Positions 44,689 through 52,955 of a DNA stretch of 64,000 nucleotides are shown in pieces. Each line of letters opens with the position of its first letter. The stretch's first letter is position 1. Under the pieces are notes generated by a model. The model saw nothing but the letters and a program-made list of their open reading frames with translations. It searched no databases and was not told the DNA's origin. This DNA comes from Methanoregula sp. (lineage in GTDB: Archaea; Halobacteriota; Methanomicrobia; Methanomicrobiales; Methanospirillaceae). The position numbers and the translations under genes are program-made. Location of the stretch: assembly GCA_026625165.1 (NCBI GenBank), contig CP112999.1, forward strand, positions 1,302,001 to 1,366,000, given 5' to 3'.

Positions 44689-45597
44689 CTATAGTGCAAG
44701 CATCCGGTCGATGGCAGAGCGTGCCCCCAATGCGATATTTTCAGGGACGGAGATAACCGGTTGGAGATTGGCAAGGGCATCCTTCACTTTAACCAGATCT
44801 GTCCTTTTCATATTCCTGCAGACCGCCGCGTCAGAGAGGGGATGGCATTTCTTTTTGGGGCACAGGATACTGATACGGTGCAGGATACCCGTTTCAGTAC
44901 CGATAATAAATTCAGTATCCCGCGATCCGCAGACATGGCGTATTATTCCTGATGTACTCGCCACTTCATCCGCGAGATCGATGACTTCGGGGCGGCACTC
45001 GGGGTGCACCAGCACCTTTGCCCCGGGGTATTTTTTTTGTGCCTTGGTCACATGCTCCGGGGTGATCTGGTCGTGCACAATGCAGAACCCTTCCCATGGC
45101 AGGACTTCCTTGTCTGTGAACCGGGCGACATAGCGGGCGAGGTTCCTGTCAGGAACGAAGATAACCTGGTCCTGATCAACCGAGTTCACGACAGTTACCG
45201 CATTTGCTGACGTGCAGCAGATATCGCTCTTTGCTTTCACCCCTGCTGAGGTGTTTACATAACACACGACTGCCGCATCAGGATATCGTGACCTGGCAAC
45301 CTCAAGCCCTGGCGCTGTGATCATCTCTGCCATCGGGCAGCAGGCGTCAGGAGCAGGCAGGAGGACGGTCTTATCAGGAGACAGGATCGCCGCAGTCTCT
45401 GCCATAAAATCCACACCGCAGAAGACTATGACATCCTCTTCTCTTTTTGCAGCTGCCCGCGCCAGTTCAAGAGAGTCCCCGACTACATCGGCAATATCCT
45501 GCACCTCACCGATCTGGTAATTATGGGCAAGTATGACCGCATTCCTCTCCTGCTTTAATGTAAGGATATCATCCCTGATTGATCCGGAATCCTTCAC
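44689..45597 (-). CDS. nadA: Quinolinate synthase A
   Basis: NadA condenses iminoaspartate with dihydroxyacetone phosphate to quinolinate for NAD synthesis, using a [4Fe-4S] cluster. The 302-residue protein has AVILAHNYQIGEVQDIADVVGDSL, VIFCGVDFMAETAAIL, YVNTSAGVKAKSDICCTSANAV and VHPECRPEVIDLADEVASTSGI. Conserved Cys residues in CGVDFM, ECR and CPKKKC-type segments fit the cluster ligands. The partners nadB/aspartate dehydrogenase and nadC are not next to it. The start ATG at 45597 has GAAGGA upstream. Confidence 0.95.
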   Translation of the reverse strand: MKDSGSIRDDILTLKQERNAVILAHNYQIGEVQDIADVVGDSLELARAAAKREEDVIVFCGVDFMAETAAILSPDKTVLLPAPDACCPMAEMITAPGLEVARSRYPDAAVVCYVNTSAGVKAKSDICCTSANAVTVVNSVDQDQVIFVPDRNLARYVARFTDKEVLPWEGFCIVHDQITPEHVTKAQKKYPGAKVLVHPECRPEVIDLADEVASTSGIIRHVCGSRDTEFIIGTETGILHRISILCPKKKCHPLSDAAVCRNMKRTDLVKVKDALANLQPVISVPENIALGARSAIDRMLAL

Positions 45598-45702
45598 GTT
45601 TCAGACCTCTGCGAATTGATGACCATTCTTTTTCTTTTTTCGTGGATCGATAATTCAGGACTATAACCGCAGTACCCTGCTGCATGCTTCAGCTGTTTAT
45701 CT

Positions 45703-46476
45703 TTACGGCAGATCATCCACATTACCCGCTCCCTCCACACGCTGTGCGTGCGTGTATATATTCATCTTTCCGCCGCGGGCAAACCCGATAAGCGTGAGCC
45801 CGGATGTATGTGCAATCCTGATCGCAAGCGTAGTTGTAGAACCCCGGGAAATTATTACTGGCACCTGTGCGATCAGGCACTTGCGTACCATTTCCGATGA
45901 GACCCGGCCCGATGAAACAACATAGGTCTGCTGGAAATCGACCTTGTGGTTCAGGCCGTACCCGATGACCCGGTCGAGTGCATTATGCCTCCCGATATCC
46001 TCGGAGATGGTGATGACGCCGTCCGCATTGAAGAGTCCTACGAGATGAATTCCACCGGTTGTGCGGTGGACCTCGGAATCAAGGGCTGTTTTAACGGCAT
46101 TTATTATTGTCTGTGGCCTGATGACCAGCCCGGACTGTATCTGTGGCAGTTTCTCGATGTCTATGTATGAAGTGGTCCCACCACAGCCGGAGAGGATAGT
46201 CCGTTTCGGCCCGAATGATTTGAACACATTTTTTGTGAGCACGCTGATCCGGTTTTTCTCCACCTTGACAGATTCGATCTCGTCCGGGCTTTTTATGATC
46301 TGCTCGGTGAACAGGTAGCCCGTAACAAAATCCTCAAGCCGGACCGGGGTCATCAGGGCGGTCATCGCATGCCTGCCGTTGATAAAAAGGGCGACAGGGA
46401 GTTCTTCTACCACTTCATGCATGGACGGTTCAAATACATCTCCGTCTACCCGGATGCAGGGCACTTTCTGGTACAT
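45703..46476 (-). CDS. fdhD: Formate dehydrogenase accessory sulfurtransferase FdhD
   Basis: FdhD moves sulfur to the molybdenum/tungsten cofactor of formate dehydrogenase. The 257-residue protein has RLEDFVTGYLFTEQIIK, RTTGGIHLVGLF, SEDIGRHNALDRVIGYG and SRGSTTTLAIRIAHTSG. At the loop where E. coli FdhD has CxxC it reads SGCGGTTS, so only the first cysteine is present. The start lies one nucleotide after the LarE-like stop, so the two genes are coupled. Formate is a main electron donor in many Methanomicrobiales, which fits. Confidence 0.95.
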   Translation of the reverse strand: MYQKVPCIRVDGDVFEPSMHEVVEELPVALFINGRHAMTALMTPVRLEDFVTGYLFTEQIIKSPDEIESVKVEKNRISVLTKNVFKSFGPKRTILSGCGGTTSYIDIEKLPQIQSGLVIRPQTIINAVKTALDSEVHRTTGGIHLVGLFNADGVITISEDIGRHNALDRVIGYGLNHKVDFQQTYVVSSGRVSSEMVRKCLIAQVPVIISRGSTTTLAIRIAHTSGLTLIGFARGGKMNIYTHAQRVEGAGNVDDLP

Positions 46477-46477
46477 C

Positions 46478-47386
46478 CTACTTCACCTGTTTTGCCGGTA
46501 TTGCGCTGCTGTAATGTCCTGTGCTCCCATGATTGTTAAAACGATTTGCTGTACCGCGGTTTTGTACTTCATCCATGCTGCCGGTACGGTACCCGGCAAG
46601 GTCGAGGGTCACATATAAAAACCCGATCTGCCGGAACACATTCACCAGTTCTTGTTGCATCCTCAAAACTATTAACATATTTTTTTTATCGACTTCGATG
46701 CGGGCAATACCGGCATGCATCCGGACCCGTGCCCGTTCAATCCCTTTTTCTGCAAGATACGCTTCAGCTTTCTCAATCATTGTGAGTTTTTCTGCTGTGA
46801 TCGCTTCGCCATAGGGAATCCGTGTCGCAAGACAGGAGGCAGACGGTTTGTTCCAGAACCCGTATCCGCACCGGCGGGCGATGTTCCTGATGTCCTGCTT
46901 TGTGATTCCTGATTCCATGAACGGATGTAAAATTCCTTCCTCAGTCATCGCGATAAGTCCCGGCCGGTATTCGCTGGTATCAGATATATTGCTCCCGTCA
47001 GCAATACAGGTTATCCCCAGCTCACCGGCCCGCTGTTTGAGAATGCGGGCAATCATTTTTTTACAAAAGTAACAACGGTCAACAGTATTTTTTAAAATCT
47101 TTTTATTTTTCATAACCGGCGCTGTGATCACTTCAAGGGAAAGGCCCATTTCCCGGGCAACCAGTTCTGCATCCTCCAGTACTCTTCGTGGAATGAGCGG
47201 GCTGTCAATAAATACGCAGCATGTCTTCTCCCCGAGCGCCTCGTGGGCGAGCACGGCAAGGAGTGCACTGTCCGTACCGCCGGAAAAGGCAACAAGCATT
47301 GAGCCTTGTCCTGATATGTTATTTATAAGAACCTGCTTTTTTCCCGGGTGGGGGGTTCTCCTTACCGGGAGTTTTTCTTTCATCAT
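46478..47386 (-). CDS. LarE-like ATP-dependent sulfur transferase
   Basis: The 302-residue protein is a PP-loop ATPase (AFSGGTDSALLA) of the LarE group, with RCYFCKK and NKPSASCLATRIPYG. LarE gives its own cysteine sulfur to a nicotinic acid precursor of the nickel-pincer cofactor. Here the gene leads into fdhD, so it could instead serve sulfur transfer for the molybdopterin-formate dehydrogenase route. No larB or larC is visible. The double ATG at 47383/47386 is my choice. A GTG at 47431 adds 15 residues. No Shine-Dalgarno is apparent, so the mRNA may be leaderless or nearly so. Confidence 0.85.
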   Translation of the reverse strand: MMKEKLPVRRTPHPGKKQVLINNISGQGSMLVAFSGGTDSALLAVLAHEALGEKTCCVFIDSPLIPRRVLEDAELVAREMGLSLEVITAPVMKNKKILKNTVDRCYFCKKMIARILKQRAGELGITCIADGSNISDTSEYRPGLIAMTEEGILHPFMESGITKQDIRNIARRCGYGFWNKPSASCLATRIPYGEAITAEKLTMIEKAEAYLAEKGIERARVRMHAGIARIEVDKKNMLIVLRMQQELVNVFRQIGFLYVTLDLAGYRTGSMDEVQNRGTANRFNNHGSTGHYSSAIPAKQVK

Positions 47387-47668
47387 TATTATGTAAGGTT
47401 TCACGATTGTTTCATAATACGTTGTTGTCACAAATACACAGCATTAATATTGACAGCTGCCTGCAATTATGCGAGCCGAAATATTCAGGGAGGCAGTGAA
47501 AGGCAAAATCACTTCCAAAGATCAGATACTCAACCGGCACCGGTCATTCATCAGCAGATATTACAAGAGCAGGAAAGAATAATCCAGAGATAAACGAACA
47601 TATTCAGATAGCACATACGACCATTAGGAAAAACCGGCATAGACTGACGCTTGCCTTTGAGGTGGATT

Positions 47669-48418
47669 ATGTTTTCAGAACGGGAGCGCACACGATATAC
47701 ACGCCAGATGATGCTCATTGGAGATGCAGGACAGGAACGCCTGAAAAAAGCGCACATTTTTATTACCGGTGCCGGCGGGCTCGGCTCCCCGGTCTCGATC
47801 TATCTCGCAGTTGCAGGTGTAGGGAGAATTACGCTCGCTGATATGGATGTCGTGGACCAGACCAACCTCAACCGGCAGATCCTTCATTACGACAGGGATA
47901 TCGGCAGAAAGAAGACGGCATCGGCAGAAGAAAAATTGCATGAGATGAATCCTGATATTACGGTAAAGGCAATTGACACGGTCATCGATGGATCAAACGC
48001 CGAAAAACTTGTCGGGAAGGCTGACGGCATCGTCGATGCCATGGACAACTACACGACACGGTACATTCTCAACGATGTCGCAATAAAAAAGGAGATCCCC
48101 CTCTTTCATGGGGGGATCCGGGGGTTCTACGGTCAGGCGACCACGATCATTCCGAAAAAGACGGCATGCCTCAGGTGTATCTTCCCCAAAGCGCCACCAA
48201 AGGAAGTGTTCCCGGTGCTCGGCGCCACGGCCGGTATAATCGGGACGTTGCAGGCAACGGAGGTCCTGAAGTACCTGCTCCATTCCGGTGAACTTTTAAC
48301 AAACCGGCTATTCATATGGGACGGGATGCGCTCGCATGCCGATGAGATATCTGTGGAGAGGAATGCCCGGTGCGAGGCATGCGGCACTGGTAAACGATCA
48401 ACAAGGAGAGATATATGA
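47669..48418 (+). CDS. HesA/MoeB/ThiF-family adenylyltransferase
   Basis: The 249-residue enzyme is an E1-like activator: RYTRQMMLIGDAGQERL, the nucleotide-binding GAGGLGSPVSIYLAVAGVG, DMDVVDQTNLNRQ and the zinc cysteines CLRC and CEAC. It would adenylate the C-terminal Gly-Gly of the MoaD-like protein encoded next, whose start overlaps this stop. This makes a molybdopterin role more likely than thiamin. GAGGTGG lies 5 nt before the ATG at 47669. Confidence 0.9.
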   Translation: MFSERERTRYTRQMMLIGDAGQERLKKAHIFITGAGGLGSPVSIYLAVAGVGRITLADMDVVDQTNLNRQILHYDRDIGRKKTASAEEKLHEMNPDITVKAIDTVIDGSNAEKLVGKADGIVDAMDNYTTRYILNDVAIKKEIPLFHGGIRGFYGQATTIIPKKTACLRCIFPKAPPKEVFPVLGATAGIIGTLQATEVLKYLLHSGELLTNRLFIWDGMRSHADEISVERNARCEACGTGKRSTRRDI

Positions 48419-48693
48419 ACGTCAGGGTACGGTTTTTTGCTCAGTTCGGTGAATTATTCGGGCCAGAGACACTCCAAAAAACTCTGCCCGGAACGACATT
48501 TACCAGCCTGATCAAGGAGATAGCATCAAAGAACCAGGAAGGCTATGATGCGATCTTTGATGAGCTAGGTGCATTCCGCGAGTTTGTAATCTTAATGAAA
48601 AACGGCAAACGGGTAGATATCGCTGACGCAGCCAAAACCGGAGTTGATGATGGAGACGAGATCGCAGTATTCCCGCCTGTCGCGGGAGGATGA
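48415..48693 (+). CDS. MoaD-type sulfur-carrier protein
   Basis: This 92-residue ubiquitin-like protein starts VRVRFFAQFGELFG and ends VFPPVAGG. The C-terminal Gly-Gly is the site that becomes a thiocarboxylate and gives sulfur to molybdopterin. It overlaps the upstream adenylyltransferase by 4 bp (ATGA), and its own stop overlaps an ATG ahead of moaE. Together the three genes form the molybdopterin synthase unit. Confidence 0.92.
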   Translation: MNVRVRFFAQFGELFGPETLQKTLPGTTFTSLIKEIASKNQEGYDAIFDELGAFREFVILMKNGKRVDIADAAKTGVDDGDEIAVFPPVAGG

Positions 48694-48719
48694 GGAATCC
48701 CTTATCAGGAGATTCGGGT

Positions 48720-49142
48720 ATGATAACCATCCGGAAAGATGATGTTGATATCGGGGCGCTGATTAATGCGGCAAAAAAACGTGGTACCGGCGCGATCGTC
48801 GTCTTTGACGGGATCGTCCGTGACGATGATATCAGGGAGATGGAACTTGAAGCTTATGAAAAGGTCGCGGTACGGGAACTCGAACGTATCGCGGACGATG
48901 CAAAGCAGAAATTCAACCTCATCTCTGTGGACATCATTCACCGGACCGGGCGCCTTGCAGTGGGCGAAAACATCCTGATTATTGTTGTCGGTGCCGGGCA
49001 CCGGAAGGAGGCCTATGAAGGTTCCCGGTTTATAATAGAGGCGATCAAAGCCGGCGTCCCGATCTGGAAAAAAGAGCTTACCAGAGACGGCGGGCGCTGG
49101 GTGCCGGGCGAGCACGGGCACGGGTCAGGATCAACAAAATAA
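48720..49142 (+). CDS. moaE: Molybdopterin synthase catalytic subunit MoaE
   Basis: The 140-residue protein uses the MoaD thiocarboxylate to make the dithiolene of molybdopterin. Family blocks are GAIVVFDGIVRD, LELEAYEKVA-like text, HRTGRLAVGENILIIVVGAGHR and KAGVPIWKKEL, with the active-site lysines of the last block. ATG 48720 follows CAGGAGA and gives the usual N-terminus (MITIRKDD). An ATG at 48690, overlapping the MoaD stop, would add 10 residues. Confidence 0.93.
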   Translation: MITIRKDDVDIGALINAAKKRGTGAIVVFDGIVRDDDIREMELEAYEKVAVRELERIADDAKQKFNLISVDIIHRTGRLAVGENILIIVVGAGHRKEAYEGSRFIIEAIKAGVPIWKKELTRDGGRWVPGEHGHGSGSTK

Positions 49143-49332
49143 TATTTTAGGACAAGACAAAAATTTCTGTCTTTGTGCAACTTCCTTGAAAATCCGTTAT
49201 TTCCCTCATTTTTATTTTACTTATTACGCCTTTTAAAAAAGCCTGGTTTCTGGATAACCAAACAGGGTTCCGGAAAAATGGACTGATAAGGGAAAAAAGG
49301 GATTTGGAGATACCTGACTTAAATCAGACCTT

Positions 49333-49845
49333 TCACGATTTTCCTATTGATATCTCATTCTTTTTTTTATGGAGATATATGAGCAGTACTGCTAGGAAGA
49401 CCGGATACAGAAGATCCATAAACATAACCCCACCGGCATTGTTGGGCGCATAGTTACCGTGGAATATCATCTCGTATACATGGCCGGCCCCGGCAGAGAA
49501 TAAGAAGAGACCGCACCCGATAATGGTCGCCGTCCAGAACCCCTCGTTGCGGAACCTTAAGCAGAGCACACCAACAAACCCCATGAAAAAGTCCCACATC
49601 CCGACTTCACGTTGGAACGGGCTGCCGGCAGGCCAGCCGATCGATTCGGCAACTTTATCCGGTGTCAGCAGGTGGCCCAGCCCTCCGAACATGAGCCCCA
49701 GACCAAGCCCGAGTGCAATCTGCCACATGAGGAACGTTTCGAGAGCCTTAACGCCCGTATACTGTTTCCACCTGTTGTGGACGATTGCTATACCTGCACC
49801 GACAAGAGGGAGAAAGAATGGCCAGAGGAAATTCATCAGATCCAT
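49333..49845 (-). CDS. DUF6790-type membrane protein
   Basis: This 170-residue protein has four membrane spans (FLWPFFLPLVGAGIAIVH, ETFLMWQIALGLGLGLMFGG, FWTATIIGCGLFLFSAGAGHVYEM and FMDLLYPVFLAVLLIYL). The E-M-F or Y-E-M-I motif and the loop GWPAGSPFQREVGMWDF match the archaeal/bacterial DUF6790 group (from memory). The function is unknown. It is divergent from the DUF2178 gene. Confidence 0.75.
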   Translation of the reverse strand: MDLMNFLWPFFLPLVGAGIAIVHNRWKQYTGVKALETFLMWQIALGLGLGLMFGGLGHLLTPDKVAESIGWPAGSPFQREVGMWDFFMGFVGVLCLRFRNEGFWTATIIGCGLFLFSAGAGHVYEMIFHGNYAPNNAGGVMFMDLLYPVFLAVLLIYLHKKKNEISIGKS

Positions 49846-49971
49846 ACCGGGATGTTTGTTACGGGGATATTAAATTGGTGTGATAGCCATCGTGGAGAGA
49901 AGGGAAAATATTGTCAGGGTTGGACTATTGCTTCAGGAACTCATACAATAGTCACATTTATATTACTAAAT

Positions 49972-49987
49972 GTTAAAATTATTTAAC
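49972..49987. promoter_or_regulatory. Palindrome in DUF2178-HTH promoter (operator candidate)
   Basis: GTTAAAATTATTTAAC has inverted arms GTTAAA/TTTAAC with a 4-nt centre. It starts 15 nt downstream of the start of a TATA-like TTTATATT (49957-49964) and 12 nt before the gene, that is, over the probable transcription start. The XRE regulator encoded in the same operon is the natural candidate to bind it. Confidence 0.5.
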
Positions 49988-49998
49988 AAAGAGGCTAT

Positions 49999-50448
49999 AT
50001 GAAAAAGAATTCGTGGTATCTGATTATCGGCTGTATCGCTCTTTTCCTCCTCGCCATTTTCTGGTACTCTGTCGAGACCCGCTTATCACCGCTGGTGATC
50101 GAATCTGCGTTTGTCATCTCAATCGGGATCATCTACCTTGCACGGAAAAAGGTGACCGATCTGATCGAAGATGAACGGAGTGCAAAGATCACCGAGATGG
50201 CAACCATGAGGACATTCCAGGTCTTCTGGGTGGTGTTCTGCGCTATTTCTATCGGCGCCGTGATGCAGATACTCTATATACCGACCTTTCCAAAGGAACA
50301 CTTACCGATCCGGCCACCGGAGATTCTTCCCCCAAGGATGATGGGATATTTCCAACTCGGCCTTCTCTGCATGATGATCTTCCTCTACGTCGGGTTCAGG
50401 ATATATTATGCCCGAAAATACGGGGACTGGGAGACCGATGAAGAATAG
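49999..50448 (+). CDS. DUF2178 membrane protein
   Basis: This 149-residue protein has about four spans: YLIIGCIALFLLAIFWYS, VIESAFVISIGIIYLA, FQVFWVVFCAISIGAVMQIL and MGYFQLGLLCMMIFLYVGF. Between the second and third is the soluble stretch KVTDLIEDERSAKITEMATM, the family's conserved DER...K.A motif. Function is unknown, but DUF2178 genes are regularly followed by small XRE regulators, as here. Its last 11 nt overlap that gene. GAGG precedes the ATG. Confidence 0.8.
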   Translation: MKKNSWYLIIGCIALFLLAIFWYSVETRLSPLVIESAFVISIGIIYLARKKVTDLIEDERSAKITEMATMRTFQVFWVVFCAISIGAVMQILYIPTFPKEHLPIRPPEILPPRMMGYFQLGLLCMMIFLYVGFRIYYARKYGDWETDEE

Positions 50449-50656
50449 GATTAAAGTATTCCGGGCAATGCACGACCTTACGCAGGAGGACCTCGCACAG
50501 GTTGTTGGCGTAACCCGGCAGACGATACTTGCAATAGAGAAAGGGAAATATGTCCCGTCCCTTGACCTCGCCTTTAAGATTTCCCGGCATTTTAAGGTAA
50601 ATATTGAAGAAGTGTTCATGTATGATGCAGAAGGCAGGACAATCGATGTTGATTAG
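50438..50656 (+). CDS. XRE-family regulator
   Basis: The 72-residue protein is one helix-turn-helix: RIKVFRAMHDLTQEDLAQVVGVTRQTILAIEKGKYVPSLDLAFKISRHFKVNIEEVF. The ending IEEVFMYD is typical of the archaeal/Firmicutes group paired with DUF2178 proteins. It starts inside the end of the membrane gene, at ATG 50438, after GGGAGA. It may repress its own operon through the palindrome at 49972 and perhaps the operon downstream. Confidence 0.88.
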   Translation: MKNRIKVFRAMHDLTQEDLAQVVGVTRQTILAIEKGKYVPSLDLAFKISRHFKVNIEEVFMYDAEGRTIDVD

Positions 50657-50810
50657 AACACTACACCGGTTAAGGGCAGGACAAAAGAGATTACATGCAC
50701 CTTTCTTTTATATGTATTCCGTGATCGTGGTCTGACCCGATAACAATACCAATAATTATTTTAAAAATGTAATGTTTAACAGTAAAATCAAAAGGTATAT
50801 ATTACAAAAT

Positions 50811-50826
50811 GTTAAATATACTTTAC
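50811..50826. promoter_or_regulatory. Second palindrome-like site before COG1361-MacB operon
   Basis: GTTAAATATACTTTAC resembles the site at 49972 (GTTAAA...TTTAAC, here with one arm CTTTAC). It also lies 16 nt downstream of a TATA-like element (GGTATATATTAC, near 50794). The next gene starts about 100 nt further on, giving a long leader. Confidence 0.4.
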
Positions 50827-50928
50827 ATTGTGTGTTCAGTTCGCACACCGGCATCCGCACAACACCATGGATGATAAAATCTGCATATCAGACTCAAAAA
50901 CTTGGACTGAAAATACAACGGAGAAAGT

Positions 50929-52263
50929 ATGAAACCTCAGACAATTGTCCTAAGCATCTTTTTGTTCCTTATCTGTGTTGGAACAGTGAGCGGGGCAACC
51001 AGTGTGATCAGTGCCACGTCACCAGAGGATGCCGTTGCACTCGTATATATTTCAGGGTATGATCTCGATCCTCAGGTTTTTTATCCCTATGAAAAGGGAG
51101 TAGTCACTGTACATGTATACAACGCGGCCAATGCTTCGGTCGGCCTCTCTCCCCCCAATCTCATCGACCCGAACGTGAATGTCATAAACAAGAACTCCTT
51201 TAACACGATGACCAACATTGGGCCAGGGGCGACGGTAGATTTCTCATTCCTTGTCACCGTAGATCCGCCGGATGGCACGTATTTTCCCTTATTTACCGTA
51301 CCGACAAAAACAGCTAATTCCGTCCACTCGACCCTCAAGATCGTTGTGGATTCAACAGATATCAGGGCAAGCATCTCAAAAAAACCGGACACATTCTCTC
51401 TCTTAAAAAAAGACACGGTGAATGTCAGCATTATCAATCCCCGTAAAGGAGACATCACCAATGTCCTGGTCATACCAGAAGGCACCGGGATTGATGTAAC
51501 GCCGTCAGAATACTTTGTCGGTACATTAAAAGCCGGAAGTTCTGTTCAGGTCCCATTCCAGGTCACCCCTGTCCAGCAGTCAAACCTCACGTTCCACATC
51601 AGTTTCCGGAACGGGGATAACAAGCACACGACTGATGTGACCCTCCCGATACTCCTTGGAGAAGATAAACTGGCTGTAGTGCCTGTTGTCAACAATGTTG
51701 CCCTTACATCTTCCGGATCAGCCTACACGGTGAGCGGCGATATCAGTAATGCCGGCCTTACGGATGCAAAATCCATGGTCGTTACGATAGGTGCGCCTGC
51801 ACGGGCAGTCGAACCCTATTCGGAATACGCGATTGGGTCACTTGCTTCAGATGACTTTTCAAGCTTCGAGCTTTCATTTACCGGTAACGATCTTTTAGCA
51901 GTCCCTCTTGTCATCACCTGGAAGGACAAGGACGGGAATTCATTTTCCACGAAAAAGATCCTCGATCTCCGGTCTGGTTCTGCGGGGACCTCCCCGGGGA
52001 TCTCTACGGGAACAGGAATAAGCGGTTCAGGTACTATTGGAAGTTCCGGTACAGCCACAGTTACATCGGGAAGTCCTTCATCAAGGACAGCCGGCGGCGC
52101 CCCCGGAGGTGGCAGCATATTCGGGTTTGGAGGAAGCCGGGGGGGAGGTATCAGTTCGTTTTATCCTGTCATCGCAGGTGGCATCATCCTTGTTGTCGGT
52201 ATTGTGCTCTATAAGAAGCGGAAATGGATTGCTGCAAAGATTCCAAAGATAAAGAAGCCCTAA
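50929..52263 (+). CDS. Secreted COG1361/CARDB-type surface protein with C-terminal anchor
   Basis: The 444-residue protein has a signal peptide (IVLSIFLFLICVGTVSGA) and three Ig-like sandwich domains of the kind used in archaeal S-layer-associated proteins (VTVHVYNAANASVG..., VNVSIINPRKGDITNVLV..., YTVSGDISNAGLTDAKSMVV...). A low-complexity Gly/Ser linker (about 350-405) leads to a membrane span (FYPVIAGGIILVVGIVLY) and a basic tail. It is outward-facing and precedes MacB-type ABC genes by 11 bp, so it may act as the extracytoplasmic partner, in place of the MacA of bacteria. Confidence 0.85.
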   Translation: MKPQTIVLSIFLFLICVGTVSGATSVISATSPEDAVALVYISGYDLDPQVFYPYEKGVVTVHVYNAANASVGLSPPNLIDPNVNVINKNSFNTMTNIGPGATVDFSFLVTVDPPDGTYFPLFTVPTKTANSVHSTLKIVVDSTDIRASISKKPDTFSLLKKDTVNVSIINPRKGDITNVLVIPEGTGIDVTPSEYFVGTLKAGSSVQVPFQVTPVQQSNLTFHISFRNGDNKHTTDVTLPILLGEDKLAVVPVVNNVALTSSGSAYTVSGDISNAGLTDAKSMVVTIGAPARAVEPYSEYAIGSLASDDFSSFELSFTGNDLLAVPLVITWKDKDGNSFSTKKILDLRSGSAGTSPGISTGTGISGSGTIGSSGTATVTSGSPSSRTAGGAPGGGSIFGFGGSRGGGISSFYPVIAGGIILVVGIVLYKKRKWIAAKIPKIKKP

Positions 52264-52274
52264 AGGGTTTTGCC

Positions 52275-52955
52275 ATGACAGCAAATCCCCTCATCCAGCT
52301 CCATGATGTCACAAAAGTGTACACTCTGGAAAGTGGGGACTTTACCGCGCTCGATTCTGTCTCACTGGATATCATGGAGAACGAATTCGTGGCGATCATG
52401 GGACCCTCGGGCTCCGGTAAATCGACAATGCTGAACCAGCTCGGAATCCTTGATGTTCCCACATCAGGAGAACTGTTCATCGATGGCAGGAACGTTGCCT
52501 CCATGACAGCTCTTGAGCGCACGCATATGCGCCGGGACATCATCGGGTATATCTTCCAGAAATTTTACTTAATCCCCCTGCTTTCGGCATACGAGAATGT
52601 GGAGTACCCGCTGATCCTCAAATACAAGCACCGGGACACGAGCGGTAAAGCTGCCGCAGTCCTGAAGTCTGTTGGCTTTGACGATTCGCTCAGCGCCCAC
52701 CGCCCGTCACAGCTCTCAGGAGGGCAGCAGCAGCGCGTTGCGATTGCCCGGGCACTGGTCAATGACCCGAAGATCATCCTTTGCGATGAGCCTACCGGCA
52801 ACCTCGACCGCAAAACCGGGTTCCAGATCATGGATATCCTTATCGGCCTGCATAAAGAGGGAAAGACCGTTATCCTGGTCACCCATGACCCCAAGATCGC
52901 AGAATATGCACACCGGACGATACAGCTTGAAGACGGGAGGGTGATCGGATCGTGA
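52275..52955 (+). CDS. MacB/LolD-type ABC transporter ATPase
   Basis: The 226-residue ATPase has Walker A GPSGSGKST, the Q-loop YIFQKF, signature LSGGQQQR, Walker B IILCDEPTG and the H-loop VTHDPK. Its early residues (VTKVYTLESGDFTALDSVSLDI) are those of the MacB group. It couples ATP hydrolysis to mechanotransmission by the FtsX-like permease that follows, overlapping its start by 4 bp (GTGA). The ATG at 52275 is chosen over a start within the previous gene. Confidence 0.95.
   Translation: MTANPLIQLHDVTKVYTLESGDFTALDSVSLDIMENEFVAIMGPSGSGKSTMLNQLGILDVPTSGELFIDGRNVASMTALERTHMRRDIIGYIFQKFYLIPLLSAYENVEYPLILKYKHRDTSGKAAAVLKSVGFDDSLSAHRPSQLSGGQQQRVAIARALVNDPKIILCDEPTGNLDRKTGFQIMDILIGLHKEGKTVILVTHDPKIAEYAHRTIQLEDGRVIGS

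Noticed and set aside
50772-51062. 96-codon frame before and into the COG1361 gene.
   Set aside because: It overlaps the signal peptide region of a well-supported gene in another frame and covers the probable promoter.
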